Shown here: in pieces, positions 54,877 through 63,250 of the stretch
Numbering within the stretch: position 1 is the first letter of the stretch
Layout: each line of letters begins with the position of its first letter
Origin: Amycolatopsis thailandensis
GTDB lineage: Bacteria > Actinomycetota > Actinomycetes > Mycobacteriales > Pseudonocardiaceae
Assembly: GCF_002234405.1 (NCBI RefSeq)
Contig: NZ_NMQT01000046.1
Location: 1 to 64,000 of the forward strand
Direction: 5' to 3'
DNA length: 64,000 bases
Notes under the pieces: generated by a model
The model's database searches: none
What the model was told of the DNA's origin: nothing
The model's input: the letters and a program-made list of their open reading frames with translations, nothing else
Translations under genes and position numbers: made by a program

Positions 54877-54892
54877 GTATAATGATCTATAC
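54877..54892. promoter_or_regulatory. GTATA-N6-TATAC site containing TATAAT
   Basis: GTATAATGATCTATAC has perfect GTATA/TATAC arms around six bases and contains a consensus -10 hexamer TATAAT (54878-54883). The start codon of the sigma-like gene is 70 nt downstream. The layout fits a repressor site over a strong promoter. Confidence 0.5.
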
Positions 54893-54953
54893 GGCGTCGC
54901 TGTGATCAGTCGTAGGTCAGCTGACCGGGGTCGACGCCGCTGCACTGGACAGA

Positions 54954-55289
54954 ATGCTTCGCCGGATCGCGCCAGAGGTATTGCGCCGATGTGGACGGTT
55001 CCTGCCCCGCCACCAGGGCGCAGAGGAAGTGTGCCAGGAGGTCCTGGACAAGGTCGCGGCGAAGTTGCCCGCGTTCGAGTGGCGGTCGAAGTTCGGCACC
55101 TGGTTGCATGGCGTCGTGTCCAACAGCGCGCTCAGCACGTACCGCTCGCTCAAACACCGCCCGTTCATCCTGCGCGACATCTCCCAGCTGACCTACGCCG
55201 AGATCGCCGAAGAGCTGGAAGCCCCGGTCGGCACGGTGAAGTCGCAGGTGCACGACGCGCGCCAGGCGATTCAGGAACTGCTCGGATGA
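54954..55289 (+). pseudogene. Shortened sigma-70-like gene (region 2 fused to region 4)
   Basis: A 111-residue frame. Residues about 1-70 resemble sigma region 2 ([54 protein letters not shown]). Residues 75-111 resemble the region 4 helix-turn-helix ([38 protein letters not shown]). The usual 40-50-residue linker and first part of region 4 are missing, with no frameshift. In-frame sense codons upstream (VDAAALDRM) without a start suggest loss at the 5' end too. It may be a decaying ECF-like sigma gene or a mini-sigma. The stop overlaps the next gene by ATGA. Confidence 0.65.
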
Positions 55290-55612
55290 TCCGGTCCATC
55301 GCGCTCTTCGCGCTCGCCGCCCTCCTGGAGATCGGCGGCGCCTGGCTGATCTGGCAGGGCGTCCGGGAACACCGCGGCTACCTCTGGATCGGCGCGGGCG
55401 TCGTCGCGCTCGGCCTCTACGGCTTCGTCGCGACACTGCAACCCGACGCGAACTTCGGGCGCATCCTCGCCGCGTACGGTGGCGTCTTCGTCGCGGGTTC
55501 GCTGGCTTGGGGAATGGTCGCCGACGGCTACCGGCCGGACCGCTACGACGTGATCGGCGCTTTGATCTGCCTGGCCGGGGTCGGCGTCATCATGTACGCG
55601 CCCCGAGGTTGA
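55286..55612 (+). CDS. YnfA/UPF0060 family membrane protein
   Basis: A 108-residue protein with four hydrophobic helices. [44 protein letters not shown] and the [20 protein letters not shown] ending are hallmarks of the family, which resembles small multidrug efflux proteins and may act as a dimer. ATG 55286 overlaps the sigma-like gene by 4 bp (ATGA), so translation is coupled. Confidence 0.93.
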   Translation: MIRSIALFALAALLEIGGAWLIWQGVREHRGYLWIGAGVVALGLYGFVATLQPDANFGRILAAYGGVFVAGSLAWGMVADGYRPDRYDVIGALICLAGVGVIMYAPRG

Positions 55613-55655
55613 GCGTTCGCCGGAAAACTGTCGGTCACCGGCGCTATCGTGCGCT

Positions 55656-56456
55656 GTGACCGAAACGGACTTCCCCGCTCCGCCCGCCGACAGACCCGGG
55701 CCGAAGCGAAGATTCTCCCCGCTCCTGCTCGTGATGATCCTCGTGGCGATCGTCGGCGTGGGCATCGGGGGATACGGGTTCTGGACCCTGATGGGCTATC
55801 GGATGGTGAGTGTCCCCGGCGAAGCGATGACGCCCACGATCCAGCCGGGCGAGGTCGTGCTGTATCGCTGGGCGGAACTCCCCGAGATTCCGCGCGGCGC
55901 GGTCGTCCTCATGGACCTTTCGGCGTTCCCGGACGCGGGACCCGGCGAGGGCCGGGCCGTCAAGCGGGTGATCGGCATCGGTGGTGATCAGGTCGTCTGC
56001 TGTACGAAGGACAACCTGATCACCGTGAACGGGAAGCCGGTCAAGGAGCCGTACACCGAGGACGACAACGGGTACGGCCGCAAGGAATACCGGCCGTTCA
56101 GCGTCCAGGTGCCGCCGGGCACGGTGTTCGTCGCCGGTGACCTGCGGAACAATTCCCGGGACTCGCGTATCTACACCGAGGAGCCCGGCAACGGCGCCGT
56201 TCCCCTGGCGAAGCTGAGCGGAATCGTCGTCGGACTGGGGAGCCCTTTCTCCGCCGAGCCCTTTCCGCAGACCACCGCTTTCGTCGAGGCCGGGCTTCCG
56301 GGAGATCCCGTGTCCGACACCGGGTTCCGTACTTCGCGTCTGCTGATGTTCGGCGGAGCCGGGCTCGTCGTCCTCGGCGTCATCGGGACGATCGTGACCG
56401 TTGTCCGGTCCGCCGGAAAACGACGAAGAGCAGCCGCAATCCCACCAGCGCGCTGA
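55656..56456 (+). CDS. Signal peptidase I-like protein lacking the Ser nucleophile
   Basis: A 266-residue S26-family protein. It has an N-terminal helix (about 22-45), box [11 protein letters not shown] (53-62), box [12 protein letters not shown] with Lys103, box [12 protein letters not shown] (161-171) and a C-terminal helix (about 228-252). In active enzymes box B reads PSxSM; here the nucleophile position is Ala57, codon GCG at 55824-55826, so Ser-Lys catalysis should be impossible unless another Ser takes over. GTG 55656 follows a TATCGT box by 5 nt (leaderless). Its last 77 bp overlap the convergent UbiB-type gene. Confidence 0.85.
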   Translation: MTETDFPAPPADRPGPKRRFSPLLLVMILVAIVGVGIGGYGFWTLMGYRMVSVPGEAMTPTIQPGEVVLYRWAELPEIPRGAVVLMDLSAFPDAGPGEGRAVKRVIGIGGDQVVCCTKDNLITVNGKPVKEPYTEDDNGYGRKEYRPFSVQVPPGTVFVAGDLRNNSRDSRIYTEEPGNGAVPLAKLSGIVVGLGSPFSAEPFPQTTAFVEAGLPGDPVSDTGFRTSRLLMFGGAGLVVLGVIGTIVTVVRSAGKRRRAAAIPPAR

Positions 56457-58344
56457 CCACCAGCAGGTTGTAGCCGAACAGCTGATGCAGCGTGACCCCC
56501 GGCAGCACCTCCGGGCCGGTCGCGCTGCCCAGCAACAGCACGGCCATCAGCCCGGTGGCCGCGCCGACGAACGCCAGCAGGACCTCGTGCACCAGCCCGG
56601 TGACCACGTCGCGGTCGCGTTCGTCGGAGAACAGCCGGACGTTGACCGAAAGCCTGCCCTGCTCCAGCGCGTCGCCGATCCGGTCGACGCGGCGGGGCAG
56701 GCGGCGCAGCACCGGCAGGAGCGCCATCAGTTCGTTGGTGGCCGTGGAGCGCAGCGATTCCGGCCGCAACCCGGCGCCGACCTGCTCGGCGGCGTAGGCA
56801 CGGGATTCGACGACGATGTTGAACCCCGGCGCCAGCGCGGCGAGAGTTCCCTCCAAAGTGGCCAGGGCGCGGAACACCGCGGCGATCGGCGGGGGCACGC
56901 TGAGCCGGAAGTCGGCGATCACCCGGAACAGGTCGGTGAACATGTCCAGATCCGGGGCCTGCCCGTGGTTGAAGTGCTTGGCCACCAAGGCACCCAGCGC
57001 CCGCTCCAGCCGCCGCTCCTCGATCTCGTCCGGCCGGTCGACGATCTCCAGCAGGCCGTCGCGCAACGCGGCCGGGTCGCCGCGGTCGAGGGCGAGGATG
57101 AGGTTCTGCAACCCGGCGCGCAGACCCGAGTCGAGCCGTCCGACGGAGCCGAAGTCGAGCAAGCCCAGCCTGCCGTCGGTGAGCAGCAGGACGTTGCCGG
57201 GATGCGGGTCGGCGTGGAAGACGCCGCTGCCCATCACCTGGCCGAGCACACAGCGCAGCATCGACCGCGCGAGGTTCGCCCGTTCCGCGACCGGGACCTG
57301 CTCCTTGGCGGCGGCGAGCGGTTTGCCGTCGAGGCGCCGCATCACCAGCACGCGTTCGGTGGACAGTGCTTTGTGGACGGTCGGAAGCGCGATCTCGGTA
57401 CCGGGGTAGGCCGCGGCGACCGCTTCGATGTTCCTGGCCTCGGTGCGGAAATCGAGCTCTTCGACCAGGGCGTCGGCGAATCCCTCGGCGAGGTCGACGA
57501 CGCCGAGCGAGCGGGCCCAGTCCGCGCGCTGGTCGAGCGCGGCCGCGACCCGGCGGACGATGTCGAGGTCCCGTTCGACCAGTGCCTGTATGCCGGGCCG
57601 CTGGACCTTGACGACGACGTCCTGCCCGTCGCGCAGCTTCGCCCGGTAGACCTGCGCGATCGACGCGGCCGCGATCGGCTCCGGATCGAACTCGGCGAAG
57701 ATCTCGTCCGGATTTCCGCCCAGTTCTTCGCGCAGCACCGTCGCGACCTCGTCGGCGTCGGCGAAGGCGACCTGGTCCTGGAGCTTGCTCAGCTCGTCGA
57801 CGAACACCGGCGGGAGCAGGTCGGATCGCGTGGAGAGCAGCTGGCCGAGTTTCACGAACGTCACGCCGCCCTCTTCCAGCGCGCGTCGCAGCGAGCGCGC
57901 CAGCTTGGCGTGCCGGACCTGGGCGAGGCCGGGTTCGCGGCGGCCGGTGAGGTACCGGCCGAGGCCGTGCTTGATCGCGATCCGGGTGATCTGCGAGTAC
58001 CGCCGCGTCCGGGCCGCGCGGCGGCGCAGTGACCGGATCCTGCCGATCAGCCCGAGCCCCGAACCGGAAGGCAGGACGAACTCCGCGACGAACAGGAAGA
58101 TCAGCGTCGCCAGGAACGCGCTGCCCGCCACCGGGATGACCAGCCCGGCGAAGGCGCCGCCCGCGTACATCAGCCGGGGGACCGCGGTGAGGATGCCGCC
58201 CGCGACCAGCCAGCCGAAGCCGGCGGCGCAGAACGCGCGGATCACGCCGATCCGCACACCCAGCACGCGGCGGGCGGCGACCACGAGTGGCCACAGCATC
58301 AGCGCGTAGACGGGCAACGTGAGCAGGCCGAGCAGCAGGTTCAT
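56380..58344 (-). CDS. ABC1/AarF/UbiB family atypical kinase
   Basis: A 654-residue protein. Hydrophobic helices lie at the N-terminus (about 1-30, 45-100) and at the C-terminus (about 575-640). The UbiB core includes [16 protein letters not shown] (KxGQ), the Ala-rich loop [13 protein letters not shown], the Lys in [18 protein letters not shown] and [10 protein letters not shown]. Family members support quinone synthesis or lipid transport; the target here is unknown. ATG 58344 is 13 bp after the MFS gene; GTG 58401, overlapping that gene, is an alternative start. Confidence 0.9.
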   Translation of the reverse strand: MNLLLGLLTLPVYALMLWPLVVAARRVLGVRIGVIRAFCAAGFGWLVAGGILTAVPRLMYAGGAFAGLVIPVAGSAFLATLIFLFVAEFVLPSGSGLGLIGRIRSLRRRAARTRRYSQITRIAIKHGLGRYLTGRREPGLAQVRHAKLARSLRRALEEGGVTFVKLGQLLSTRSDLLPPVFVDELSKLQDQVAFADADEVATVLREELGGNPDEIFAEFDPEPIAAASIAQVYRAKLRDGQDVVVKVQRPGIQALVERDLDIVRRVAAALDQRADWARSLGVVDLAEGFADALVEELDFRTEARNIEAVAAAYPGTEIALPTVHKALSTERVLVMRRLDGKPLAAAKEQVPVAERANLARSMLRCVLGQVMGSGVFHADPHPGNVLLLTDGRLGLLDFGSVGRLDSGLRAGLQNLILALDRGDPAALRDGLLEIVDRPDEIEERRLERALGALVAKHFNHGQAPDLDMFTDLFRVIADFRLSVPPPIAAVFRALATLEGTLAALAPGFNIVVESRAYAAEQVGAGLRPESLRSTATNELMALLPVLRRLPRRVDRIGDALEQGRLSVNVRLFSDERDRDVVTGLVHEVLLAFVGAATGLMAVLLLGSATGPEVLPGVTLHQLFGYNLLVVSALVGLRLLFVVFRRTGQRSRSSR

Positions 58345-58357
58345 GCCGATGAGAACA

Positions 58358-59575
58358 TCACGCGCAGCCGACGCGGGATTCCCGCTCCGGCGGGACGGCA
58401 CTCACCCTTGAGAGGGAACGGACGCCGAAGTTGTAGGTAGTGGTCGCTTCCTTGGGGGCGAACAGGACCCCGAGAACGGCCGTCGCCGCGGCGGCGAGGA
58501 AGCCGGCGCGCAGGTCGATCAGGTCACCGAGCAAGCCGATGAGCGGTGCCCCGGCGGCCTGGCCGAGTGCCAGCATCAGGAAGGCCACACCGACACCGAA
58601 CGCGGGCGCCGTCGGATAAGCCCTGGTGCCCCAGAGGATCAGCACGCCGGTCAGTCCGATGTAGACGGCGCCGAACAGCGCCGCCGCGATGACGAGCGCC
58701 GGGAACGACCGGGTGGCGAGGGCGAAGAGCGCCGTGGCGAGCGCGAACAGGATCATTCCCGCCGACCAGGCCCGGCGCAGTCCCGCCCGCGAGGTCAGTT
58801 CGGCGGTGAAAGCCCCGGCCAGGCCGACCGCGCCGAGGACGATCCACACCACCGTCGACTCGGTCTCGCCGAGCCCGCCGACGCTCACGGCGATGTCCCG
58901 GCCGAACGTCCAGATCGCCGCACTGGCCAGGCCGAGCGTCGCGGCGGCGGGCAGCAGCCGTCCGGTGGCGGGCGGGAACAGCGGCGTCGGCAACCCGCGC
59001 GGGCGATCCTCCTTGACCGGCGGCACGACACGGGCGATCCACAGGGTGACCAGCGCCGAGGTCGCGGCGAAGGCCCACCAAGCCAGCCGCCAGTCGCCGA
59101 TCGCGAGCAGCGAGACCGGACCCGAGATCAGCACGCCGAGCCCGGTCCCGGCGTTCACCACGGACTGGGCGCGGTCGCGGCGGGTCACCCGGACGACACG
59201 GGAGACCGCGTCCGCGAGGGAGGGGGAGGCCAGGCCCGTGCTGGCGCCGGCGAGGACGACACCGAGCGCGAGGACCGCGGTGTTCGGCGCGGCCGCGATC
59301 AGCGAGGTCCCCGCGGTGGCGGCCGTTCCCGCGGCGAGTGCGCCCGTCCGCGCGCCCCAGCGGGCCGTGACGGCGGTCGAAACGACGACGGCCAGGCAGT
59401 ACGCGACGTAACTTCCCGCCGCGACGGCGCCGAGCGTGCCGCCGTCGAGATCGAATTCGGTCCGGAGGGTCGGCGCGAAGAGCCCGTACGCGTACCTTGC
59501 CAGCCCATAGGTGACCGCGATCAGCGACAACCCGGCCGCGGTGAGCATCAGCTCGCGTTTGTGGGAAGAAACCAT
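58358..59575 (-). CDS. MFS transporter (YbfB/YjiJ-like)
   Basis: A 405-residue protein with 12 hydrophobic helices. [21 protein letters not shown] at the start and [19 protein letters not shown] are typical of the YbfB/CynX-like MFS group. It probably exports a small hydrophobic compound. ATG 59575 has an ideal AAGGAGG. The divergent TetR gene and the palindromic operator between them point to inducible efflux. The last ~25 residues are a polar extension. Confidence 0.9.
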   Translation of the reverse strand: MVSSHKRELMLTAAGLSLIAVTYGLARYAYGLFAPTLRTEFDLDGGTLGAVAAGSYVAYCLAVVVSTAVTARWGARTGALAAGTAATAGTSLIAAAPNTAVLALGVVLAGASTGLASPSLADAVSRVVRVTRRDRAQSVVNAGTGLGVLISGPVSLLAIGDWRLAWWAFAATSALVTLWIARVVPPVKEDRPRGLPTPLFPPATGRLLPAAATLGLASAAIWTFGRDIAVSVGGLGETESTVVWIVLGAVGLAGAFTAELTSRAGLRRAWSAGMILFALATALFALATRSFPALVIAAALFGAVYIGLTGVLILWGTRAYPTAPAFGVGVAFLMLALGQAAGAPLIGLLGDLIDLRAGFLAAAATAVLGVLFAPKEATTTYNFGVRSLSRVSAVPPERESRVGCA

Positions 59576-59591
59576 CGGATCGCCTCCTTGT

Positions 59592-59609
59592 GTATACCGA
59601 TCGGTATAC
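59592..59609. promoter_or_regulatory. Perfect 18-bp operator between MFS and TetR genes
   Basis: GTATACCGATCGGTATAC is a perfect palindrome 16 bp before the MFS start. A second site with the same ACCGATCGGT core lies at 59644-59653, over the -10 region (TATAGT, 59653-59658) of the TetR gene. Two sites fit control of both divergent genes. Confidence 0.8.
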
Positions 59610-59664
59610 CTGAGGAGTGTTCCTGCATTTCGCGCTCAGGTCAACCGATCGGTATAGTCGAGGA

Positions 59665-60234
59665 ATGCTGACTCCAGCCGGCGAGCGTGTCCTGGCGGCC
59701 GCGACCGAGCTCTTCTACCGGGAGGGCCTGAACGCGGTGGGCGTCGCGGCCGTGGCCGAGACCGCGGGCGTCACGAAAAAGACGTTGTACGCGTGCTTCG
59801 GTTCGAAGACGGAGCTCATCGTCGAGTACCTGCGACGGCGGCACGACGTCTGGTGGGCGTACCTCGAAGAGCGGCTGGCCGAAGCCGATCCGCCCCGGGC
59901 GCTCGTGGTCTTCGACGCCTACATCGACCATCCCGGGCTCGGGAGCGACAGGGGTTGCGCCTTCCTCAACGCGGCCGCCGAGCTGCCCGCCGGGCATCCC
60001 GGGCTCGACGTGATCCGGCGGCACAAGGAGGCCGTCCGGGCGAAGTTCGCGGAACTCCTCCGCGAGGACGCTCCGGGCGCGCCGGATCCGGAGCGGCTCG
60101 CGGAGCAGCTCTTCCTCCTGCTGGAGGGCGCTGTCGCGCACACCGGCATCGACGGCGACGCGCACCGGGTCACGCTCGCGAGGGACATCGCGGAGATACT
60201 GATGAGGGATCCGCGCGAAGTCGGCACACGCTAG
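59665..60234 (+). CDS. TetR family regulator of the divergent MFS gene
   Basis: A 189-residue TetR protein. The helix-turn-helix spans about 8-52 (AATELFYREGLNAVGVAAVA, AGVTKKTLYACFGSKTELI), and the C-terminal domain resembles the TetR_C_27-like group (GCAFLNAAAELP). ATG 59665 is preferred: GAGG is directly upstream and a TATAGT box precedes it. It is expected to repress itself and the MFS exporter through the GATCGG palindromes. Confidence 0.9.
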   Translation: MLTPAGERVLAAATELFYREGLNAVGVAAVAETAGVTKKTLYACFGSKTELIVEYLRRRHDVWWAYLEERLAEADPPRALVVFDAYIDHPGLGSDRGCAFLNAAAELPAGHPGLDVIRRHKEAVRAKFAELLREDAPGAPDPERLAEQLFLLLEGAVAHTGIDGDAHRVTLARDIAEILMRDPREVGTR

Positions 60235-60243
60235 AAAGAGCGC

Positions 60244-61470
60244 ATGCGACTTTTCGGCCCGCTCGTGGACCGGGCGACCTACCGCCGGTGGGTCTACTTC
60301 ATCCTCGGTGGCGCGCTGAGCGTGCCGTATCTGCTCTTCGCCGCCATCGTGGTGCCGTCGCTGCTGCCGCTTGTCGTGACGATGGGGCGCGGGATCGTCA
60401 TCGCGATGATCACCGTCGTCCTGGTGGTGATCGCGTCGTCGTTCCTCCCCGCCGTCCGGGTACTGGAAGGCGCGGCCGTCCGGGAACTGCTGGACGATCC
60501 GGTGCCCGGGGTGACGTTCGGGCCCGCGGGGAGCTGGCCGGTCCGGCTGCGGTCCAGCGCGATGTTCCTGCTGCACGTGGCCACCGGTTGTGTCGTCAGC
60601 CTGGTGAGCCTGCTCGTACCGGTCGCCTTCGGCTTCTCGGTCGCGGCGCCGTTCACCGGCCGGATAGCGCTGTCCACAGAGGACCCGATCTCGGTGCCGA
60701 AAGGCTGGGCGAGCGCCTGGATCCCCGCGGCCTTCCTGCTCGGTCTCGTCGTGCTGGCATACGTCGTCTGGGCGGCAGGCGCGGTGCTGACCCGCTGCGC
60801 CAAGAGCCTGCTGGGGATCTCGGCCGCCGAACGGATCGCCCAGCTGGAGAAGCGCACCGAACAGCTCGCCGAACGCAACCGGCTCGCGCGGGAACTGCAC
60901 GATTCGGTCGGCCACGCGCTGAGCGTCGTGACCATCCAGGCCGGGGCCGCGCGCCGGACCCTGCGGTCGGATCCGGAGTTCACCGAACAGGCGCTCACCG
61001 CGATCGAGGAGTCGGCCCGGGCCGCGCTGGACGACCTCGACCACGTGCTCGGGCTGCTGCGCGAGGAAGCGTCGTCGCGGGCGCCGCAATCGGGACTGAC
61101 AGAGCTTTCCGCGCTGGTCGAGGCCACACGGCTGGCCGGCGCCGAGGTGACGGCGGAGGTCCGGGGCGAACCGGCGTCGGTGCCGCCGGTCGTCTCCCGC
61201 GAGGCGTACCGGATCTTGCAGGAATGCCTGACGAACGCGTTGCGGCACGCCGGTAAGGTGCCGGTGACGGTGCTCGTCGACGCCGAAGCGGAGCTGCTGC
61301 GGTTGCGGGTGGCCAACCCGCTCGGCGCCGCGGCGCCGTCACGGGACGGGGGCGGCCGGGGGCTCGCGGGAATGGCGGAACGGGTGGAAGTGCTCGGGGG
61401 CACGATCACCGCTGGCCGCGCGGACGGATTCTGGAAGGTCGAGGTGGCGGTGCCATGGGGGAAGCGGTGA
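60244..61470 (+). CDS. Two-component sensor histidine kinase (NarL type)
   Basis: A 408-residue kinase. Four hydrophobic segments (about 18-40, 48-72, 112-140, 162-188) form the sensor. The HisKA_3 helix carries the phospho-acceptor in LARELHDSVGHALSVV, and the HATPase domain has LQECLTNALRHAG and GGGRGLAGMAERVEVLGG. It starts 9 bp after the TetR gene. It overlaps its response regulator by one base (TGATG). Confidence 0.92.
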   Translation: MRLFGPLVDRATYRRWVYFILGGALSVPYLLFAAIVVPSLLPLVVTMGRGIVIAMITVVLVVIASSFLPAVRVLEGAAVRELLDDPVPGVTFGPAGSWPVRLRSSAMFLLHVATGCVVSLVSLLVPVAFGFSVAAPFTGRIALSTEDPISVPKGWASAWIPAAFLLGLVVLAYVVWAAGAVLTRCAKSLLGISAAERIAQLEKRTEQLAERNRLARELHDSVGHALSVVTIQAGAARRTLRSDPEFTEQALTAIEESARAALDDLDHVLGLLREEASSRAPQSGLTELSALVEATRLAGAEVTAEVRGEPASVPPVVSREAYRILQECLTNALRHAGKVPVTVLVDAEAELLRLRVANPLGAAAPSRDGGGRGLAGMAERVEVLGGTITAGRADGFWKVEVAVPWGKR

Positions 61471-62123
61471 TGAGCATCGGGGTGCTGCTGGTCGACGACG
61501 AACAGCTCATCCGGGCGGGGCTGCGGGCGATCGTCGCCTCCGAGCCCGATCTGGAGGTCGTGGGCGAGGCTGCCGACGGCGCCGAAGTACCCGGCCTGGT
61601 CTCGCGATTCCGGCCCGACGTCGTGCTGATGGACGTCCGGATGCCCTCGGTCGACGGGATCCGCGCGACCACGCATCTGATGTCCACTATGGATAGTCCG
61701 CCGAAGGTGATCGTGGTGACCACCTTCGAAAACGACGACTACGTCTACGACGCGCTGCTCGCCGGCGCGAGCGGCTTCCTGCTGAAGCGGGCGCGGCCCG
61801 AGGAGATCGTCGCGGCGATCCGCACGGTGGCGGCGGGGGAGTCCCTGTTGTTCCCGGCCGCGATCCGGCGGCTGGCCTCGCAGCAGGCGAACCGGGCTCC
61901 TCAGAACGGTCTCGCCGACTCCGGGCTCACCGAACGCGAACGCGAGGTGCTGCGGCTGATGGCGGCCGGACTGTCCAATGTGGAGATCGCGGGCGAGCTG
62001 TACCTCGGCGTGCAGACGGTGAAGACGCATGTCGGGAACATCCTCGCGAAACTCGGCGCGAGGGACCGGACACAAGCGGTGATCAAGGCCTACGACACCG
62101 GATTCGTCACACCGGCGGGCTGA
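61470..62123 (+). CDS. Response regulator, LuxR/NarL family
   Basis: A 217-residue regulator. The receiver domain shows VLLVDDEQLIRAGL, the phospho-Asp in VVLMDVRMPS (about 54) and the Lys in GFLLKRARPEE. The C-terminal LuxR helix-turn-helix is LTEREREVLRLMAAGLSNVE followed by IAGELYLGVQTVKTHVGNIL. ATG 61470 shares one base with the kinase stop; GTG 61467 is possible. Target genes are unknown; the beta-lactamase-like gene downstream is one candidate. Confidence 0.93.
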   Translation: MSIGVLLVDDEQLIRAGLRAIVASEPDLEVVGEAADGAEVPGLVSRFRPDVVLMDVRMPSVDGIRATTHLMSTMDSPPKVIVVTTFENDDYVYDALLAGASGFLLKRARPEEIVAAIRTVAAGESLLFPAAIRRLASQQANRAPQNGLADSGLTEREREVLRLMAAGLSNVEIAGELYLGVQTVKTHVGNILAKLGARDRTQAVIKAYDTGFVTPAG

Positions 62124-62142
62124 AAGCGGTAGGGTCCGCGAG

Positions 62143-63177
62143 GTGGACACGAACGTCAACCGTCGTCGCGTGCTGGGGCTGGGAACGGTCGCCGCCGCGG
62201 GCGCGGTACTCGGGACAACGCAGATCGCCCATGCCGCCGAGTCCGGTCCGGACACCGCGGCCGCTGACGCCTCGGCCGCCGCGCGCCGGATTTCCCAGGT
62301 GTACGCCCGGGAAACGGCGAAGGCGGGTGGCACCTGGTCGTCGTACGTCAGCGTCGCCGACACCGCCGGGAACCTGATCCCCGCCGTCTCCGAGCGAGCC
62401 GACGAGGTGGTCGAGGCCTACAGCGTCAACAAGATCGCGGTCGCGACCGCGGTACTCGACAAGATCGACCGCGGACTGCTCACTTTGGACCAGCGCGTCG
62501 ACGTCACGGCCGACATCGTCATCAAGGACACCGACGGCATCTTCGGCCTCGACGGCGCGTACCCGAGCTCGATCACTCTCGGGCACGCGATGGCCGCGCT
62601 GCTGACGCTGTCCGACAACACCGCCGTCCGCCTGTGCGGGCTGGTCGTCCCCGCCGCGGAGGTCAACGAGATCCTGCGCGGCAAGGGATTCGTGCACACG
62701 CAGGTCGTCCCGGTGGCGAACCCGAACCGCTTCTTCCTCGGGAAGACGACCCCGGCCGAGACGCATACGCTGCTTCGGAAACTGGTCGGCGGGACGCTGC
62801 TTTCGGCGAAGTCCACCGAGTACCTGCTGAACATCCTGCGTTCGCTGAGCGCGTTCACCGACGGCGTGCGCCTCGGCCTGAACTCGGCCGAGCGGCTGCG
62901 GGTCGCCACGAAGGCGGGCTGGTTCAACGACGGCCGCAACGAAGCGGGCGTGATGTTCAGCGCGGACGGCAAGCCGATCCTGACCTACTCGCTGTTCGCG
63001 TCCGGTCGGTTCGCGGGCGATCCGGCGGTCAACAAGGACGACTACGCCGCGACGCATCCGGCTCTGAGGGCACGGACGAAGCTCGGGAAGACGATGTTCC
63101 GGTCGGTCGAGAAGCTGACGGCCGCCACCGCGCGCACCTACGCGACCGCGCCGTACCGGGCCTCGAACGGCGGCTGA
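62143..63177 (+). CDS. Tat-exported class A beta-lactamase-like serine hydrolase
   Basis: A 344-residue protein. A twin-arginine leader (NRRRVLGLG, cut near AHAAES) precedes a penicillin-binding-like fold with Ser94 and Lys97 (AYSVNKIAV), SDN at 157-159 and KAG in place of KTG near 263. This resembles class A beta-lactamases, but the Glu of the omega loop is not obvious, so penicillinase activity is uncertain. GTG 62143 follows a TAGGGT box by 7 nt (leaderless). It is 19 bp after the response regulator. Confidence 0.85.
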   Translation: MDTNVNRRRVLGLGTVAAAGAVLGTTQIAHAAESGPDTAAADASAAARRISQVYARETAKAGGTWSSYVSVADTAGNLIPAVSERADEVVEAYSVNKIAVATAVLDKIDRGLLTLDQRVDVTADIVIKDTDGIFGLDGAYPSSITLGHAMAALLTLSDNTAVRLCGLVVPAAEVNEILRGKGFVHTQVVPVANPNRFFLGKTTPAETHTLLRKLVGGTLLSAKSTEYLLNILRSLSAFTDGVRLGLNSAERLRVATKAGWFNDGRNEAGVMFSADGKPILTYSLFASGRFAGDPAVNKDDYAATHPALRARTKLGKTMFRSVEKLTAATARTYATAPYRASNGG

Positions 63178-63249
63178 AGGACGCTTTACCCGCATAGGAC
63201 GAGGCGAAGGGCGCTTTACCCGCGTCGGATGCGGGTAAAGCGCCCTTCA
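63174..63249. repeat. Tripartite palindrome, CTGAAGG family
   Basis: Perfect 18-bp arms (63206-63223 and 63231-63248) are preceded by a diverged copy of the left half (63174-63193). The repeat begins on the stop codon of the beta-lactamase-like gene and ends 2 bp before the stop of convergent cysNC, so it could end both transcripts. Confidence 0.85.
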
Positions 63250-63250
63250 G

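Larger units (their letters stand above)
54569..54953. other. 385-bp intergenic region with three palindromes and a promoter-like site
   Basis: There is no credible gene. It contains three different hairpins (54591-54645, 54661-54719 and 54759-54815) behind the suf operon, then an AT-rich stretch with TATAAT inside a GTATA-N6-TATAC repeat upstream of the sigma-like gene. Confidence 0.8.

Noticed and set aside
56401-58032. A 543-codon + strand frame over the UbiB-type gene
   Set aside because: Shadow frame; UbiB motifs (Kx[13 protein letters not shown]) lie on the minus strand.
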